This document shows, piece after piece, positions 1 to 9,323 of a stretch of DNA of 64,000 bases (within the stretch, counting starts at the first letter, position 1; every line of letters starts with the position of its first letter). The notes under the pieces are model-generated. The model did no database searches. It saw only the letters and a program-made list of their open reading frames with translations, and was not told the DNA's origin. The stretch comes from Flavobacterium sp. LC2016-13 (GTDB lineage: Bacteria; Bacteroidota; Bacteroidia; Flavobacteriales; Flavobacteriaceae), in the NCBI RefSeq assembly GCF_009707955.1, contig NZ_WMDQ01000007.1, forward strand, positions 124,001 to 188,000, given 5' to 3'. The translations under genes and the position numbers were made by a program.

Positions 1-30
1 ATTGCTGATATAGAACAGGCATTAGCTTAA
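1..30 (+). CDS. 3' end of a gene cut by the window edge
   Basis: Frame 1 reads IADIEQALA and then TAA. Only nine codons are visible, so the product cannot be identified. A strong hairpin begins 21 nt after the stop, which is what one expects at the end of a real transcription unit and is the main support for this call. Confidence 0.5.
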   Translation: MADIEQALA

Positions 31-50
31 AAATTAAATTACCAAGCAAA

Positions 51-96
51 AAAAAATCCCAAATTCCAATTTTTATTATGGAATTTGGGATTTTTT
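51..96. terminator. Bidirectional intrinsic terminator
   Basis: Two perfect 18-nt complementary arms (51-68 and 79-96) flank a 10-nt loop. Each arm starts or ends in six A or T, so the hairpin has a U-tract in both directions. It lies between the converging end of the truncated + strand gene and the - strand outer-membrane gene. Confidence 0.9.
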
Positions 97-110
97 ATAT
101 TTAAATTCTT

Positions 111-902
111 TTAGAATTCTAAGTAATAAATGTATCCAACATTAAACCAGAATTGCCAATCGTTTGATTTATTTTCTTTGTAAAGATCTTTATTAGGATT
201 TAAACCATCAACCCAATCAGATGTAAAGGCCTGAAAACGTCCTTCAACCATCAAATCACTCATTGTTGTTAATTTGTAATGTGCTCCTAATCCTGCAAGT
301 ACAGATAAAACTACACCATTTTCAGTAGAAAACCCAAACTGACGTCCGTCAGAAGGAGTTAAATATTTTGGATATGTTGTAGAAGGAAGTCCTAAAGTAC
401 CTAATGAAGAAGTAGCTTTGGTTGAATAATAACTTCCTGCAAGACCTAAACTTACATAAGGGCTTAAAGCTCCAATAGTATTTTCGAAATCATGTATTTT
501 CATGAACGAAAATTCTAATTGAGATCCAAGGTTTATAACAGTAGAGCTACCTTTCATGCCTCTAAGTTGTAAAACATTCAATGTTGGAGGTGTTTTATCA
601 ACCCATTCTCCAAAATGTTGAAGATTGACTTTACTGAATGATAATTCTGTTCTAACTTTAAAATGTTCTGTAAAAAAACTTTCTCTGTTATTATTTGCAG
701 AAAAATTTAAAAAGTGAACAATTCCTACACCAAAACCTGTGTTTCCAAGATTAGTGTCCATATTATGTCTTTCACCATAATCAGATTGAAAAGCAGTCGG
801 ACCGAAAATTATTCCTACTTCGTGCGCCAAATCGCTTTGTGCTACAGAGGTTGCGGAAATTCCTAAAGAGGCGAATAATGTGAGTATTATAGGTTTAAGC
901 AT
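111..902 (-). CDS. Outer-membrane beta-barrel protein, unknown role
   Basis: A 263-residue protein with a signal peptide (about residues 1-21, ending SVAQ) and then alternating hydrophobic/polar beta strands. Glycine and aromatic residues are frequent, and the protein ends in a short aromatic strand (residues FWFNVGYIYYLEF), typical of small outer-membrane barrels. The middle segment resembles porin-like OmpW/PorT-type sequences only in general character, so I give no gene name. It is a single-gene unit: a Bacteroidota promoter lies just upstream on the minus strand and a bidirectional terminator lies 15 nt past the stop. Location in the outer membrane is inferred from the barrel pattern. Confidence 0.75.
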   Translation of the reverse strand: MLKPIILTLFASLGISATSVAQSDLAHEVGIIFGPTAFQSDYGERHNMDTNLGNTGFGVGIVHFLNFSANNNRESFFTEHFKVRTELSFSKVNLQHFGEWVDKTPPTLNVLQLRGMKGSSTVINLGSQLEFSFMKIHDFENTIGALSPYVSLGLAGSYYSTKATSSLGTLGLPSTTYPKYLTPSDGRQFGFSTENGVVLSVLAGLGAHYKLTTMSDLMVEGRFQAFTSDWVDGLNPNKDLYKENKSNDWQFWFNVGYIYYLEF

Positions 903-1247
903 AGTTTGGGGCTTAGAAAATCATGGCAAATATATAAAAAACATGTACGATTCAAAATATTAAATTAACGTATTAGAAAATAAGTAGCAAAATACTTAAT
1001 TTGTTAACTTTAATTATGATGTTTTGATCTAAAGTAGAACGTGTAAAATGGTATATTTCGTATTGTTTGAAAAAAATATAATTCATCAATATAGAATGAA
1101 AAAAAATAACATTCGATTAGCATTTTGTTATATCTTTGTGTGTTAAAATATACGATCATATTTCAAAGCGAAAACGTTTTCTTAAACGTATTTTCTTATT
1201 TGAAAGAGCAAAAATTAAGATAATTTACTAGAATAATTTATTTAAAA
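903..1247. other. Divergent intergenic region before gdhA
   Basis: No gene is visible in these 345 nt. It holds the minus-strand promoter near 930. For gdhA there is a -7-type element TATCTTTG at 1131-1138 without a clear -33 partner, which would give a leader of about 105 nt. A 12-nt perfect palindrome, GAAAACGTTTTC, lies at 1170-1181 inside that leader. Confidence 0.6.
927..956 (-). promoter_or_regulatory. Promoter for the outer-membrane protein gene
   Basis: On the minus strand TATATTTG (934-927) matches the Bacteroidota -7 consensus TAnnTTTG exactly. A TTTTG -33 element (956-952) lies 17 nt further upstream. Predicted start of transcription is about 20 nt before the ATG at 902. Confidence 0.55.
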
Positions 1248-2591
1248 ATGGAACAAAAAATAAATGAGTTTATGGCTCTTGTAGAGTCGAAAAATCCAAA
1301 CGAGCCAGAATTTCTTCAAGCCGTTAGAGAATTTGCAGAAACGGTAATTCCATTTATTGCAGAAAGAAAAAAATATGACGGAAAAAACCTACTTCTTAGG
1401 ATTGCTGAGCCGGAACGTTCAATAATATTTAGAGTTCCATGGGTAGATGATAAAGGAGAAATAATCGTAAACAGAGGATTTAGAATTCAAATGAATTCAG
1501 CAATTGGTCCATACAAAGGCGGAATAAGATTCCATCACACTGTAAATTTATCTGTTTTAAAATTTCTTGCATTCGAACAAGTTTTTAAGAATAGTTTGAC
1601 AACACTTCCTATGGGAGGTGGAAAAGGAGGTTCTGATTTTGATCCTGAAGGAAAATCTGATGGAGAAATCATGCGTTTCTGTCAATCGTTTATGACGGAA
1701 TTATGCCGCCATATTGGTCCTGATTTAGATGTTCCTGCCGGAGATATTGGTGTTGGTGCAAGAGAAATCGGTTATTTATTTGGTCAATATAAAAGAATCA
1801 GAAATGAATTTACAGGTGTTTTAACCGGTAAAGGACTTGCATACGGAGGTTCACTTATCAGACCAGAAGCAACAGGATACGGAGTTGTTTATTTTACGGA
1901 TCAAATGTTGCAGACTATCGGACATGACATTAAAGGTAAAAGAGTTGCAATTTCAGGATTTGGAAATGTTGCCTGGGGTGTTGCTTTAAAAATAAATGAA
2001 CTAGGAGGAAAAGTAGTTACTATTTCTGGTCCTGATGGTTATATTTATGATGAAGAAGGAATCTCTGGAGAAAAAATTGAACACATGGTAGAAATGAGAG
2101 CGACTGGAGATAACAGAGCTGAAGTTTATACTAAAAAATATCCAAACGCGATTTTCCATAAAGGAAAAAGCCCATGGGAAGTAAAAGTTGATATTGCTAT
2201 TCCGTGCGCTACTCAAAACGAATTGACAGGTGAAGATGCTAAAAAATTGATTGATAATGGCGTTTTATGTGTAACAGAAGCTGCTAATATGCCTTCGACA
2301 TTAGATGCAATTAAATTATTTTTAGATAATAAAGTTTTATTCGCGCCAGGAAAAGCTGCAAATGCTGGTGGTGTTGCTGCATCCGGACTTGAAATGACAC
2401 AAAACTCAATTCGTCTAAACTGGACAAGTGAAGAAGTAGATTTGAGATTGAAAGATATCATGGTTGGAATTCACAACCAATGTAAAAAATATGGTGCAGG
2501 AGAAGATGGGTATGTAAACTACGTAAAAGGAGCTAACATTGCCGGATTTGTTAAAGTTGCCGATGCTATGCTTGCACAAGGTGTAGTATAA
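1248..2591 (+). CDS. gdhA: Glutamate dehydrogenase, NADP-type
   Basis: Cytoplasmic hexameric-type glutamate dehydrogenase interconverting 2-oxoglutarate plus ammonium and glutamate, thus an ammonium assimilation enzyme. The 447-residue length is typical of the bacterial 50-kDa class. Substrate lysine K90 lies in PYKGGIRFH, catalytic lysine K126 in PMGGGKGGSDFDP, and catalytic aspartate D166 in PAGDIGVG. The Rossmann nucleotide loop GFGNVAWG is at 237-244. NADP rather than NAD use is inferred from family resemblance. The gene stands alone: a long leader with a palindrome precedes it and a terminator follows at 2608. The leader suggests regulation by nitrogen or carbon state, but no specific site is recognised. 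Confidence 0.96.
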   Translation: MEQKINEFMALVESKNPNEPEFLQAVREFAETVIPFIAERKKYDGKNLLLRIAEPERSIIFRVPWVDDKGEIIVNRGFRIQMNSAIGPYKGGIRFHHTVNLSVLKFLAFEQVFKNSLTTLPMGGGKGGSDFDPEGKSDGEIMRFCQSFMTELCRHIGPDLDVPAGDIGVGAREIGYLFGQYKRIRNEFTGVLTGKGLAYGGSLIRPEATGYGVVYFTDQMLQTIGHDIKGKRVAISGFGNVAWGVALKINELGGKVVTISGPDGYIYDEEGISGEKIEHMVEMRATGDNRAEVYTKKYPNAIFHKGKSPWEVKVDIAIPCATQNELTGEDAKKLIDNGVLCVTEAANMPSTLDAIKLFLDNKVLFAPGKAANAGGVAASGLEMTQNSIRLNWTSEEVDLRLKDIMVGIHNQCKKYGAGEDGYVNYVKGANIAGFVKVADAMLAQGVV

Positions 2592-2607
2592 TTTTTTACC
2601 ACGACTT

Positions 2608-2653
2608 AAAAATGCCTTCATTTATCGCAAGATAAATCGAAGGCATTTTTTTT
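2608..2653 (+). terminator. Intrinsic terminator of gdhA
   Basis: AAAAATGCCTTC pairs with GAAGGCATTTTT. An inner ATTTATC/GATAAAT stem surrounds a short loop, and a run of eight T follows. Confidence 0.88.
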
Positions 2654-2722
2654 ATTTATAAAAGAACAAAATTCAAATACTTTCGTTTGTAGTATATTTG
2701 TCTATCTGAATTACATTATAAG

Positions 2723-5005
2723 ATGAAGAAAAGGTTTCTGTATATTTTGCTTTTGCTTTTCGTGCAATTAGGTTTTACGCAAAGTAAATTGTCCTGGCAA
2801 GGATATTTTTCGTTTAACGAAATAAAAGATGTTGCAGAAGCTTCAACAACTGTTTTTGCAGCTTCAGAAAATGCGTTGTTCTCAAAAAACACGGCAACAA
2901 ATAGTCTTAAAACAACCACAACGGTTGATGGACTTTCGGGCCAGACAATATCTGCTTTATATCATAGCGAAAGTTTCAAAAAAACAATAGTTGGTTACGA
3001 AAACGGGATGATTATTGTTGTTAATGAAACAGATGGAAGCATTGTTAAAAAAGTAGACATTATTAATAAACAGTTGCCCGCAAATATCAAAAAAGTCAAT
3101 CATTTTATGGAACATAACGGACTGGTTTATGTTTCCTGCGATTTTGGAATTGTACAATTCAATTTAACTACTTCTCAATTTGGTGATACTTATTTTATTG
3201 GTGATAACGGAGCCGAAATCAGTGTAAAACAAACTGCTTATTTTAACGGGTTTATTTATGCAGCAACTTCAAGCGGCATTAGAAGAGCCAATAGTACAAG
3301 TCCAAATTTAATTGACTTTAGCCAGTGGGCAATCGTAAATTCCGGCAATTGGTCAAGTATTGAAACTTTAGACACTGAACTTATTGCTATAAATTCTGTT
3401 GGATATATTCATCGGTTTAACTCAAACACATTTGTTGGTTTTTTACAGCTTCCGCAAGCTTCAACAGATATGAGAGCAAAAAATCACAGACTTTATGTTA
3501 CTACACCAAATTCAGTTTTTGTCTATAGTAATCAAATGGTTTTAAACAGGCAAATTACAAATTCAGAGGTTTTTGATAATAACGTAACTTTAACTTGCGC
3601 TACGGTTGTTGGCAATTTAATTTATATCGGAACAAAAGAAAAGGGATTATTTTCAGGATCTCTTTCAAGCGGATCTTTTTTTGAAAGCAGTACACCAAAA
3701 GGGCCGGCGAGAAATAATGTTTTTTCAATAGATGCTAGTGCCAATTCACTTTGGGCGGTTTATGGAGATTATGATACAAGTTATAATCCATATCCTTTAG
3801 ATGATTATAGTATTGGTAAATATAACGCTTCGGGTTGGCTGGATATTCCTTATCAAGATGTTTTCGATGCAAAATCGATAACAAGAATCTTGGTTAATCC
3901 AAGTAATGAAAATCAGGTTTACGCAAGTTCATTTTTTTCAGGATTATTAAAAGTAGAAAATGATGTTCCTGTTATTTTATATAACGATAAAAACAGCAGT
4001 TTAGAAACTTTAAAAGCAGATAATTACAATCTTATCGATATCCGTATCAATGCAACTGCTTTTGATAAAACAGGAAATCTCTGGATTACGAATAGTCGTG
4101 TAAAAAACGGTTTGAAAGTTTTAAAAACAAACGAACAATGGGGAAGTTATTCAATGGCTTCAATTCTTACGAATGCAGAAAGTACTAGTTACGGAAGTCT
4201 TGTTGTTGATAAGAACAATACCAAATGGATGGCAACCAACAGAGATGGTGTTATTGCTTATAATGAAACGACGAATACATTTAAAAAAATGAACTTTGGC
4301 GCCGATGTTGGAAATCTCCCTACTTATGACGCAAGAGCTTTGGCAATCGATACTAAAAATCAGCTTTGGATTGGAACAACAAAAGGATTGAGAGTTTTGT
4401 CGAATGTAAATAGTTTTCAAACAGAAAGTCAGCTAAAAGCAAATTCAATTATAATTATAGATGATAATTTAGCGCAGGAATTATTGTATGAGCAGTTTAT
4501 TACTTCGATTGTAGTAGATGGAGCGAATAATAAATGGATTGGTACCGTAGATTCGGGCGTTTTTATGGTGTCGCCGAACGGTCAGGAAACAATATATCAT
4601 TTTACAATAAATAACTCGCCTTTGCCAAGTAATGTTATAAACGACATTAAGATTAATAGTGCGACAGGAGAAGTTTTTTTTGCTACAAATAAAGGATTAA
4701 TTTCTTTCAAGGGACTTGCAACTGGCGCCAATGAAGACTTAAATAGTGTTTATGTTTATCCAAATCCCGTACGTCCTGAATTTTTAGGAACAGTAAAAAT
4801 TGCCGGATTATTAGATAAAGCCAATATAAAAATTACCGATATAGAAGGTAATCTTGTTTATGAAACAACTTCGGCAGGAGGGACAATAGAGTGGGATACA
4901 ACAGCTTTTGGCAGATATAAAGTTTCTTCAGGTGTTTATATGATATTTATTTCGGCACAAGACGGAGGAGAAACTAAAGTCAAAAAAGTGATGATTATTA
5001 GATAG
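2723..5005 (+). CDS. porZ: PorZ-like T9SS beta-propeller protein
   Basis: A 760-residue exported protein. The signal peptide spans about residues 1-19 and is followed by W-x-G-Y-F-S-F-x-E-I, the typical start of PorZ. Two series of propeller blades follow, including Y-x-R-x-LWIGT-like repeats near 440-480 and 520-570. A C-terminal Ig-like domain of the T9SS sorting type starts at VYPNPVRP (about residue 680) and ends VKKVMIIR. In Porphyromonas, PorZ is a surface part of the type IX attachment complex with A-LPS; its length (about 776 residues) matches. A role in T9SS here is inferred from architecture. A -7 element TATATTTG lies at 2693-2700. The next gene, recO, follows after a repeat-bearing spacer. 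An alternative is a generic two-component-regulator-type propeller protein. Confidence 0.75.
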   Translation: MKKRFLYILLLLFVQLGFTQSKLSWQGYFSFNEIKDVAEASTTVFAASENALFSKNTATNSLKTTTTVDGLSGQTISALYHSESFKKTIVGYENGMIIVVNETDGSIVKKVDIINKQLPANIKKVNHFMEHNGLVYVSCDFGIVQFNLTTSQFGDTYFIGDNGAEISVKQTAYFNGFIYAATSSGIRRANSTSPNLIDFSQWAIVNSGNWSSIETLDTELIAINSVGYIHRFNSNTFVGFLQLPQASTDMRAKNHRLYVTTPNSVFVYSNQMVLNRQITNSEVFDNNVTLTCATVVGNLIYIGTKEKGLFSGSLSSGSFFESSTPKGPARNNVFSIDASANSLWAVYGDYDTSYNPYPLDDYSIGKYNASGWLDIPYQDVFDAKSITRILVNPSNENQVYASSFFSGLLKVENDVPVILYNDKNSSLETLKADNYNLIDIRINATAFDKTGNLWITNSRVKNGLKVLKTNEQWGSYSMASILTNAESTSYGSLVVDKNNTKWMATNRDGVIAYNETTNTFKKMNFGADVGNLPTYDARALAIDTKNQLWIGTTKGLRVLSNVNSFQTESQLKANSIIIIDDNLAQELLYEQFITSIVVDGANNKWIGTVDSGVFMVSPNGQETIYHFTINNSPLPSNVINDIKINSATGEVFFATNKGLISFKGLATGANEDLNSVYVYPNPVRPEFLGTVKIAGLLDKANIKITDIEGNLVYETTSAGGTIEWDTTAFGRYKVSSGVYMIFISAQDGGETKVKKVMIIR

Positions 5006-5008
5006 TTT

Positions 5009-5022
5009 GAAAGTCGAAAGTC
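5009..5022. repeat. GAAAGTC tandem repeat between porZ and recO
   Basis: GAAAGTCGAAAGTC, two copies of a 7-mer, lies right after the porZ stop. AAAGTC recurs at 5033-5038. The same 7-mer occurs in reverse orientation between sdhA and sdhB at 44148-44167. Confidence 0.7.
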
Positions 5023-5066
5023 CAGTAATCCCAAAGTCTAATATCTAAGAATTTAAAAATCCAATT

Positions 5067-5780
5067 TTGTTAGTCAAAACTAAAGCAATTGTTATTTCTA
5101 CATTGAAATTTCAGGAAAAAAGCCTGATCGTAAAATGTTTTACGCTTTCAAACGGACTGAAATCTTATTTCGTACGCGATGCTTTTTCGAGTAAAAAAAA
5201 CAGCCAGAAAATTGCTTATTTTCAGCCATTTTCTATTTTAGAAATCGAAGCAGTTCATAAAAACAAAGGCACTTTAGAAAACTTCAAAGAAATAAAAACA
5301 GCAGTTCCTTTTCAGACTATTCATACTGATATTGTCAAAAGTACGATTGTAATGTTTTTGTCTGAAATGCTGCATTATTCAATTCAGGAAGAAGAAAAAA
5401 ACGAATCATTGTTCATGTTTTTAGAAACGGCGCTGACTTGGTTTGATCATCATGATGAGATTTCTAATTTTCATTTGATTTTACTTTTGGAAGCAACAAA
5501 GTATTTAGGATTTTATCCGGATGTTTCTGAAATTGATTTGCCTTATTTTGAAATGAATGATGGAGTTTTTACACTTTTTCACGGATTAACGGCTTTGACC
5601 GAACATGAAACTAATTTGTTTAAAAAACTCATTGATTTAAAATTTGATAACGATCAAAAAGTTTTTCATGTAATTGAAAGACAAATACTACTTAAAATAT
5701 TGATCGATTACTATAGTTATCATTTAGACGGATTCAAAAAACCAAAATCTTTAGAAGTTTTAAAAGAAGTTTTCTCTTAA
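5067..5780 (+). CDS. recO: DNA repair protein RecO
   Basis: A 237-residue cytoplasmic protein that assists RecA loading with RecF/RecR in gap repair. The N-terminal OB-fold segment (residues 1-80) begins MLVKTKAIVIS and contains the family pattern K-x-Q-E-K-S-L-I-V-K-C-F-T. The helical C-terminal part contains GFYPDVSEID, matching the family's usual G-x-x-P. The start is TTG at 5067: no ATG is available in frame upstream, and the family normally starts at this residue. No CxxC zinc pair is visible, as in many Bacteroidota RecO. It probably shares a transcript with porZ. Confidence 0.9.
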   Translation: MLVKTKAIVISTLKFQEKSLIVKCFTLSNGLKSYFVRDAFSSKKNSQKIAYFQPFSILEIEAVHKNKGTLENFKEIKTAVPFQTIHTDIVKSTIVMFLSEMLHYSIQEEEKNESLFMFLETALTWFDHHDEISNFHLILLLEATKYLGFYPDVSEIDLPYFEMNDGVFTLFHGLTALTEHETNLFKKLIDLKFDNDQKVFHVIERQILLKILIDYYSYHLDGFKKPKSLEVLKEVFS

Positions 5781-5910
5781 ATCAAACAAAAGGTTACTAT
5801 TTCTTGAATATTACATTATAAATTTCGCCATATCGGTCTTTTTTCTATCATCTTTTATCTATTTTACTCAAAATTCCTTACTTTCGCACCTCGATTAAGA
5901 AAAGGATAAA

Positions 5911-8900
5911 ATGAGCACAAAATTTACTGAATACAAAGGACTTGACTTGCCAACTGTAGCGTCAGAAGTTCTTGATTTTTGGAAGAAAGAAAATATATTT
6001 GAAAAGAGTGTAACTACTCGCGAAGGTGCAGAGCCTTACGTATTTTTTGAAGGCCCGCCTTCAGCAAACGGATTACCGGGAATTCACCACGTGATGGCGC
6101 GTGCGATTAAAGATATTTTTTGCAGATATAAAACTCAAAAAGGTTTTCAGGTAAAAAGAAAAGCCGGCTGGGATACACACGGATTACCTGTAGAATTAGG
6201 TACCGAGAAAGAACTTGGAATTACAAAAGAAGATATTGGCAAAACCATTTCTATCGAAGAATATAACGAAGCGTGTAAAAAAACCGTAATGCGTTATACC
6301 GATGTATGGAATGATTTGACCGAAAAAATGGGTTATTGGGTAGATATGGAAGATCCGTATGTAACTTATAAACCAAAATACATGGAATCTGTTTGGTGGC
6401 TTTTGAAACAAATCTACGATAAAGGTTTGTTGTACAAAGGATACACGATTCAGCCATATTCTCCAAAAGCAGGAACAGGATTGTCTTCTCACGAAGTAAA
6501 TCAGCCTGGAGCTTATCGTGATGTTACAGATACTACGATTGTAGCGCAATTTAAAACTTTGCCAGAAACGCTTCCGGGCTTTTTACAAGGTTTTGGAGAT
6601 ATTCATATTTTGGCTTGGACGACAACTCCCTGGACATTGCCATCGAATACAGCTTTGACTGTTGGACCAAAAATCGATTACGTTTTAGTAAAAACGTTCA
6701 ATCAATATACTTTTGAGCCTGTTAATGTTGTTTTGGCTAAAAATTTAGTTGGAAAACAATTCGGAAAAGGATTTTTTGCAAGTGAAGATGACGCTGATTT
6801 TGACAAAGTTAAAAATGGCGACAAACAACTTCCATACAAAATTTTAGCAGAAGCAAAAGGTGTTGATTTAGTTGAAATCAGATACGAACAATTATTACCG
6901 TACGTATTACCTTATCAAAATGCAGAAAACGCATTTAGAGTAATTGCAGGCGATTTCGTAACAACAGAAGACGGAACAGGAATTGTACATACAGCACCAA
7001 CTTTTGGTGCAGATGATGCTAAAGTAGCAAAAGAAGCAAAGCCGGAAGTACCGCCAATGTTGGTTTTAGACGAAAGCGGAACAGCAGTTCCTTTGGTAGA
7101 TTTGCAAGGAAAATTCACTTCACATTTAGGAGAACTTGCAGGGAAATATGTAAAAAACGAATATTACGATGCAGGACAAGCTCCGGAGAAATCTGTAGAT
7201 GTTGAAATCGCTATTCGATTAAAAGAAGAAAATAAAGCCTTTAAGGTTGAAAAATACGTACATAGTTATCCACACAGTTGGAGAACTGATGAGCCGTTAT
7301 TATATTATCCACTAGATTCTTGGTTCATTAAAGTAACCGATGTAAAAGATAGAATGTTCGACCTGAACGAAACTATCAATTGGAAGCCTAAGTCTACTGG
7401 TGAAGGACGTTTTGGAAATTGGTTGAAAAATGCCAACGACTGGAACTTATCTCGTTCTAGATATTGGGGAATTCCGTTGCCAATTTGGAGAACTGAAGAC
7501 AAAAAAGAAGAAGTTCTTATTGGTTCTGTTGAAGAATTATACAATGCGATTGAGAAATCTATCGAAGCCGGTTTTCAAAAAGAAAACCCATTTAAAGGTT
7601 TCGAAATCGGAAATATGGATGAATCAAATTATGATATAATTGATTTGCACAAAAATGTTGTCGATCAAATAACCTTAGTTTCGGCTTCTGGCCAACCAAT
7701 GAAACGCGAAAGCGATTTAATTGATGTTTGGTTCGATTCTGGAGCAATGCCTTATGCACAATGGCATTATCCTTTCGAAAACAAAGATAAAATCGACGAG
7801 AACAAAGATTTTCCTGCAGATTTTATTGCAGAAGGTGTCGATCAGACTCGTGGATGGTTTTATACGCTGCACGCTATCGGAACTTTGGTTTTTGATAAAG
7901 TAGCTTATAAAAACGTAGTTTCGAACGGTTTGGTTCTGGATAAAAATGGAATAAAAATGTCTAAGAGTAAAGGAAATACTATAGACCCTTTTAAAACCAT
8001 TGAAGAATATGGTCCTGATGCCACACGTTGGTACATGATTATGAATGCAAATCCATGGGACAATTTAAAATTTGATCTTGAAGGAATTGCTGAGGTGCGC
8101 CGTAAATTCTTTGGAACTTTATACAACACTTATTCATTCTTTTCGTTATATGCGAATATAGATGGTTTTAAATACGCTGAAGCGGAAATTCCGTTAAGTG
8201 AAAGACCGGAAATTGACCAATGGATTATGTCTGAATTGCATACATTAATAAAATTTGTTGATGAATGTTATGAAGATTATGAGCCTACGAAAGCAGCAAG
8301 AGCAATTTCTGACTTCGTTCAGGAAAACCTGAGCAACTGGTACGTTCGTTTATGCCGTCGTCGCTTCTGGAAAGGAGAATACGCACATGATAAAATTGCA
8401 GCTTACCAAACGCTTTATACTTGTTTGTTAACAATCAGTAAATTAAGCGCTCCAATCGCTCCTTTTTTCATGGATAAATTGTATCGCGATTTGACAATTT
8501 CGACAGAATCTGAGCAATATAGCAGTGTTCACTTGGCTGAGTTTCCAAAATTTGTCGAAAACTTTGTTAATAAAACGTTAGAAAGCAAAATGCAGAAGGC
8601 TCAAACGATCTCATCTTTGGTTTTATCACTTCGTAAAAAGGAAATGATCAAAGTGCGTCAACCACTGCAAAAGGTAATGATTCCGGTACTTGACGAAAAT
8701 CAAAGAGCTGAAATCGAAGCTATTTCCGAGCTTGTAAAAGCAGAGGTAAACGTTAAAGAAATTACACTTTTAGATGATGCTTCAGGTATATTAGTAAAAC
8801 AAATTAAGCCTAATTTTAAAACATTAGGACCGCGTTTTGGTAAGGATATGGGTCTGATTTCCAAAGAAATACAGAGTTTTTCTGCAGATCAGATTAATCA

Positions 8901-9312
8901 ATTAGATAAGCAGGGAACGTTAGATATTGTTATTGCTGGAAATAACGTAACTTTATCATTAGAAGATGTCGAAATAACATCTCAGGATATAGAAGGATGG
9001 CTGGTTGCAAATTCAAACGGAATAACAGTTGCGCTTGATATTACGATCACAGAAGAATTAAAAAATGAAGGTATTGCAAGAGAGTTGGTAAACAGAATTC
9101 AAAATATCCGTAAAGATTCTGGATTTGAAGTGACTGACAAAATTAAAGTACAAATAAAAAGAAATGGTCTTTTAGAAGAAGCCATTCTTAAAAATGAAGA
9201 CTATATTAAGTCTGAGACGTTAACAGATAGTTTGGTTTTTACAGACGCTTTAGAAAGCGGCATAGAAATTGAGTTTGATGATATTAAAACAATGATATTA
9301 ATTTCAAAATAA
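5911..9312 (+). CDS. ileS: Isoleucyl-tRNA synthetase, type 2 with GIHH motif
   Basis: Charges tRNA-Ile with isoleucine. At 1133 residues it has the length of the eukaryote-like (type 2) group. The class I signature, normally HxGH, reads GIHH at residues 57-60 (6079-6090). KMSKS is intact at 682-686. The editing domain lies between roughly 220 and 400, with TTPWTLPSNTAL at its start. The anticodon-binding region follows from about residue 750. The swapped GxHH signature is known from type 2 enzymes and has been linked to very high mupirocin resistance; resistance here is inference. A -7-like TACTTTCG lies at 5879-5886 and AAAGGA 9 nt before the ATG. The dksA-like gene follows after 11 nt. Confidence 0.97.
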   Translation: MSTKFTEYKGLDLPTVASEVLDFWKKENIFEKSVTTREGAEPYVFFEGPPSANGLPGIHHVMARAIKDIFCRYKTQKGFQVKRKAGWDTHGLPVELGTEKELGITKEDIGKTISIEEYNEACKKTVMRYTDVWNDLTEKMGYWVDMEDPYVTYKPKYMESVWWLLKQIYDKGLLYKGYTIQPYSPKAGTGLSSHEVNQPGAYRDVTDTTIVAQFKTLPETLPGFLQGFGDIHILAWTTTPWTLPSNTALTVGPKIDYVLVKTFNQYTFEPVNVVLAKNLVGKQFGKGFFASEDDADFDKVKNGDKQLPYKILAEAKGVDLVEIRYEQLLPYVLPYQNAENAFRVIAGDFVTTEDGTGIVHTAPTFGADDAKVAKEAKPEVPPMLVLDESGTAVPLVDLQGKFTSHLGELAGKYVKNEYYDAGQAPEKSVDVEIAIRLKEENKAFKVEKYVHSYPHSWRTDEPLLYYPLDSWFIKVTDVKDRMFDLNETINWKPKSTGEGRFGNWLKNANDWNLSRSRYWGIPLPIWRTEDKKEEVLIGSVEELYNAIEKSIEAGFQKENPFKGFEIGNMDESNYDIIDLHKNVVDQITLVSASGQPMKRESDLIDVWFDSGAMPYAQWHYPFENKDKIDENKDFPADFIAEGVDQTRGWFYTLHAIGTLVFDKVAYKNVVSNGLVLDKNGIKMSKSKGNTIDPFKTIEEYGPDATRWYMIMNANPWDNLKFDLEGIAEVRRKFFGTLYNTYSFFSLYANIDGFKYAEAEIPLSERPEIDQWIMSELHTLIKFVDECYEDYEPTKAARAISDFVQENLSNWYVRLCRRRFWKGEYAHDKIAAYQTLYTCLLTISKLSAPIAPFFMDKLYRDLTISTESEQYSSVHLAEFPKFVENFVNKTLESKMQKAQTISSLVLSLRKKEMIKVRQPLQKVMIPVLDENQRAEIEAISELVKAEVNVKEITLLDDASGILVKQIKPNFKTLGPRFGKDMGLISKEIQSFSADQINQLDKQGTLDIVIAGNNVTLSLEDVEITSQDIEGWLVANSNGITVALDITITEELKNEGIARELVNRIQNIRKDSGFEVTDKIKVQIKRNGLLEEAILKNEDYIKSETLTDSLVFTDALESGIEIEFDDIKTMILISK

Positions 9313-9323
9313 GTATAAATACC

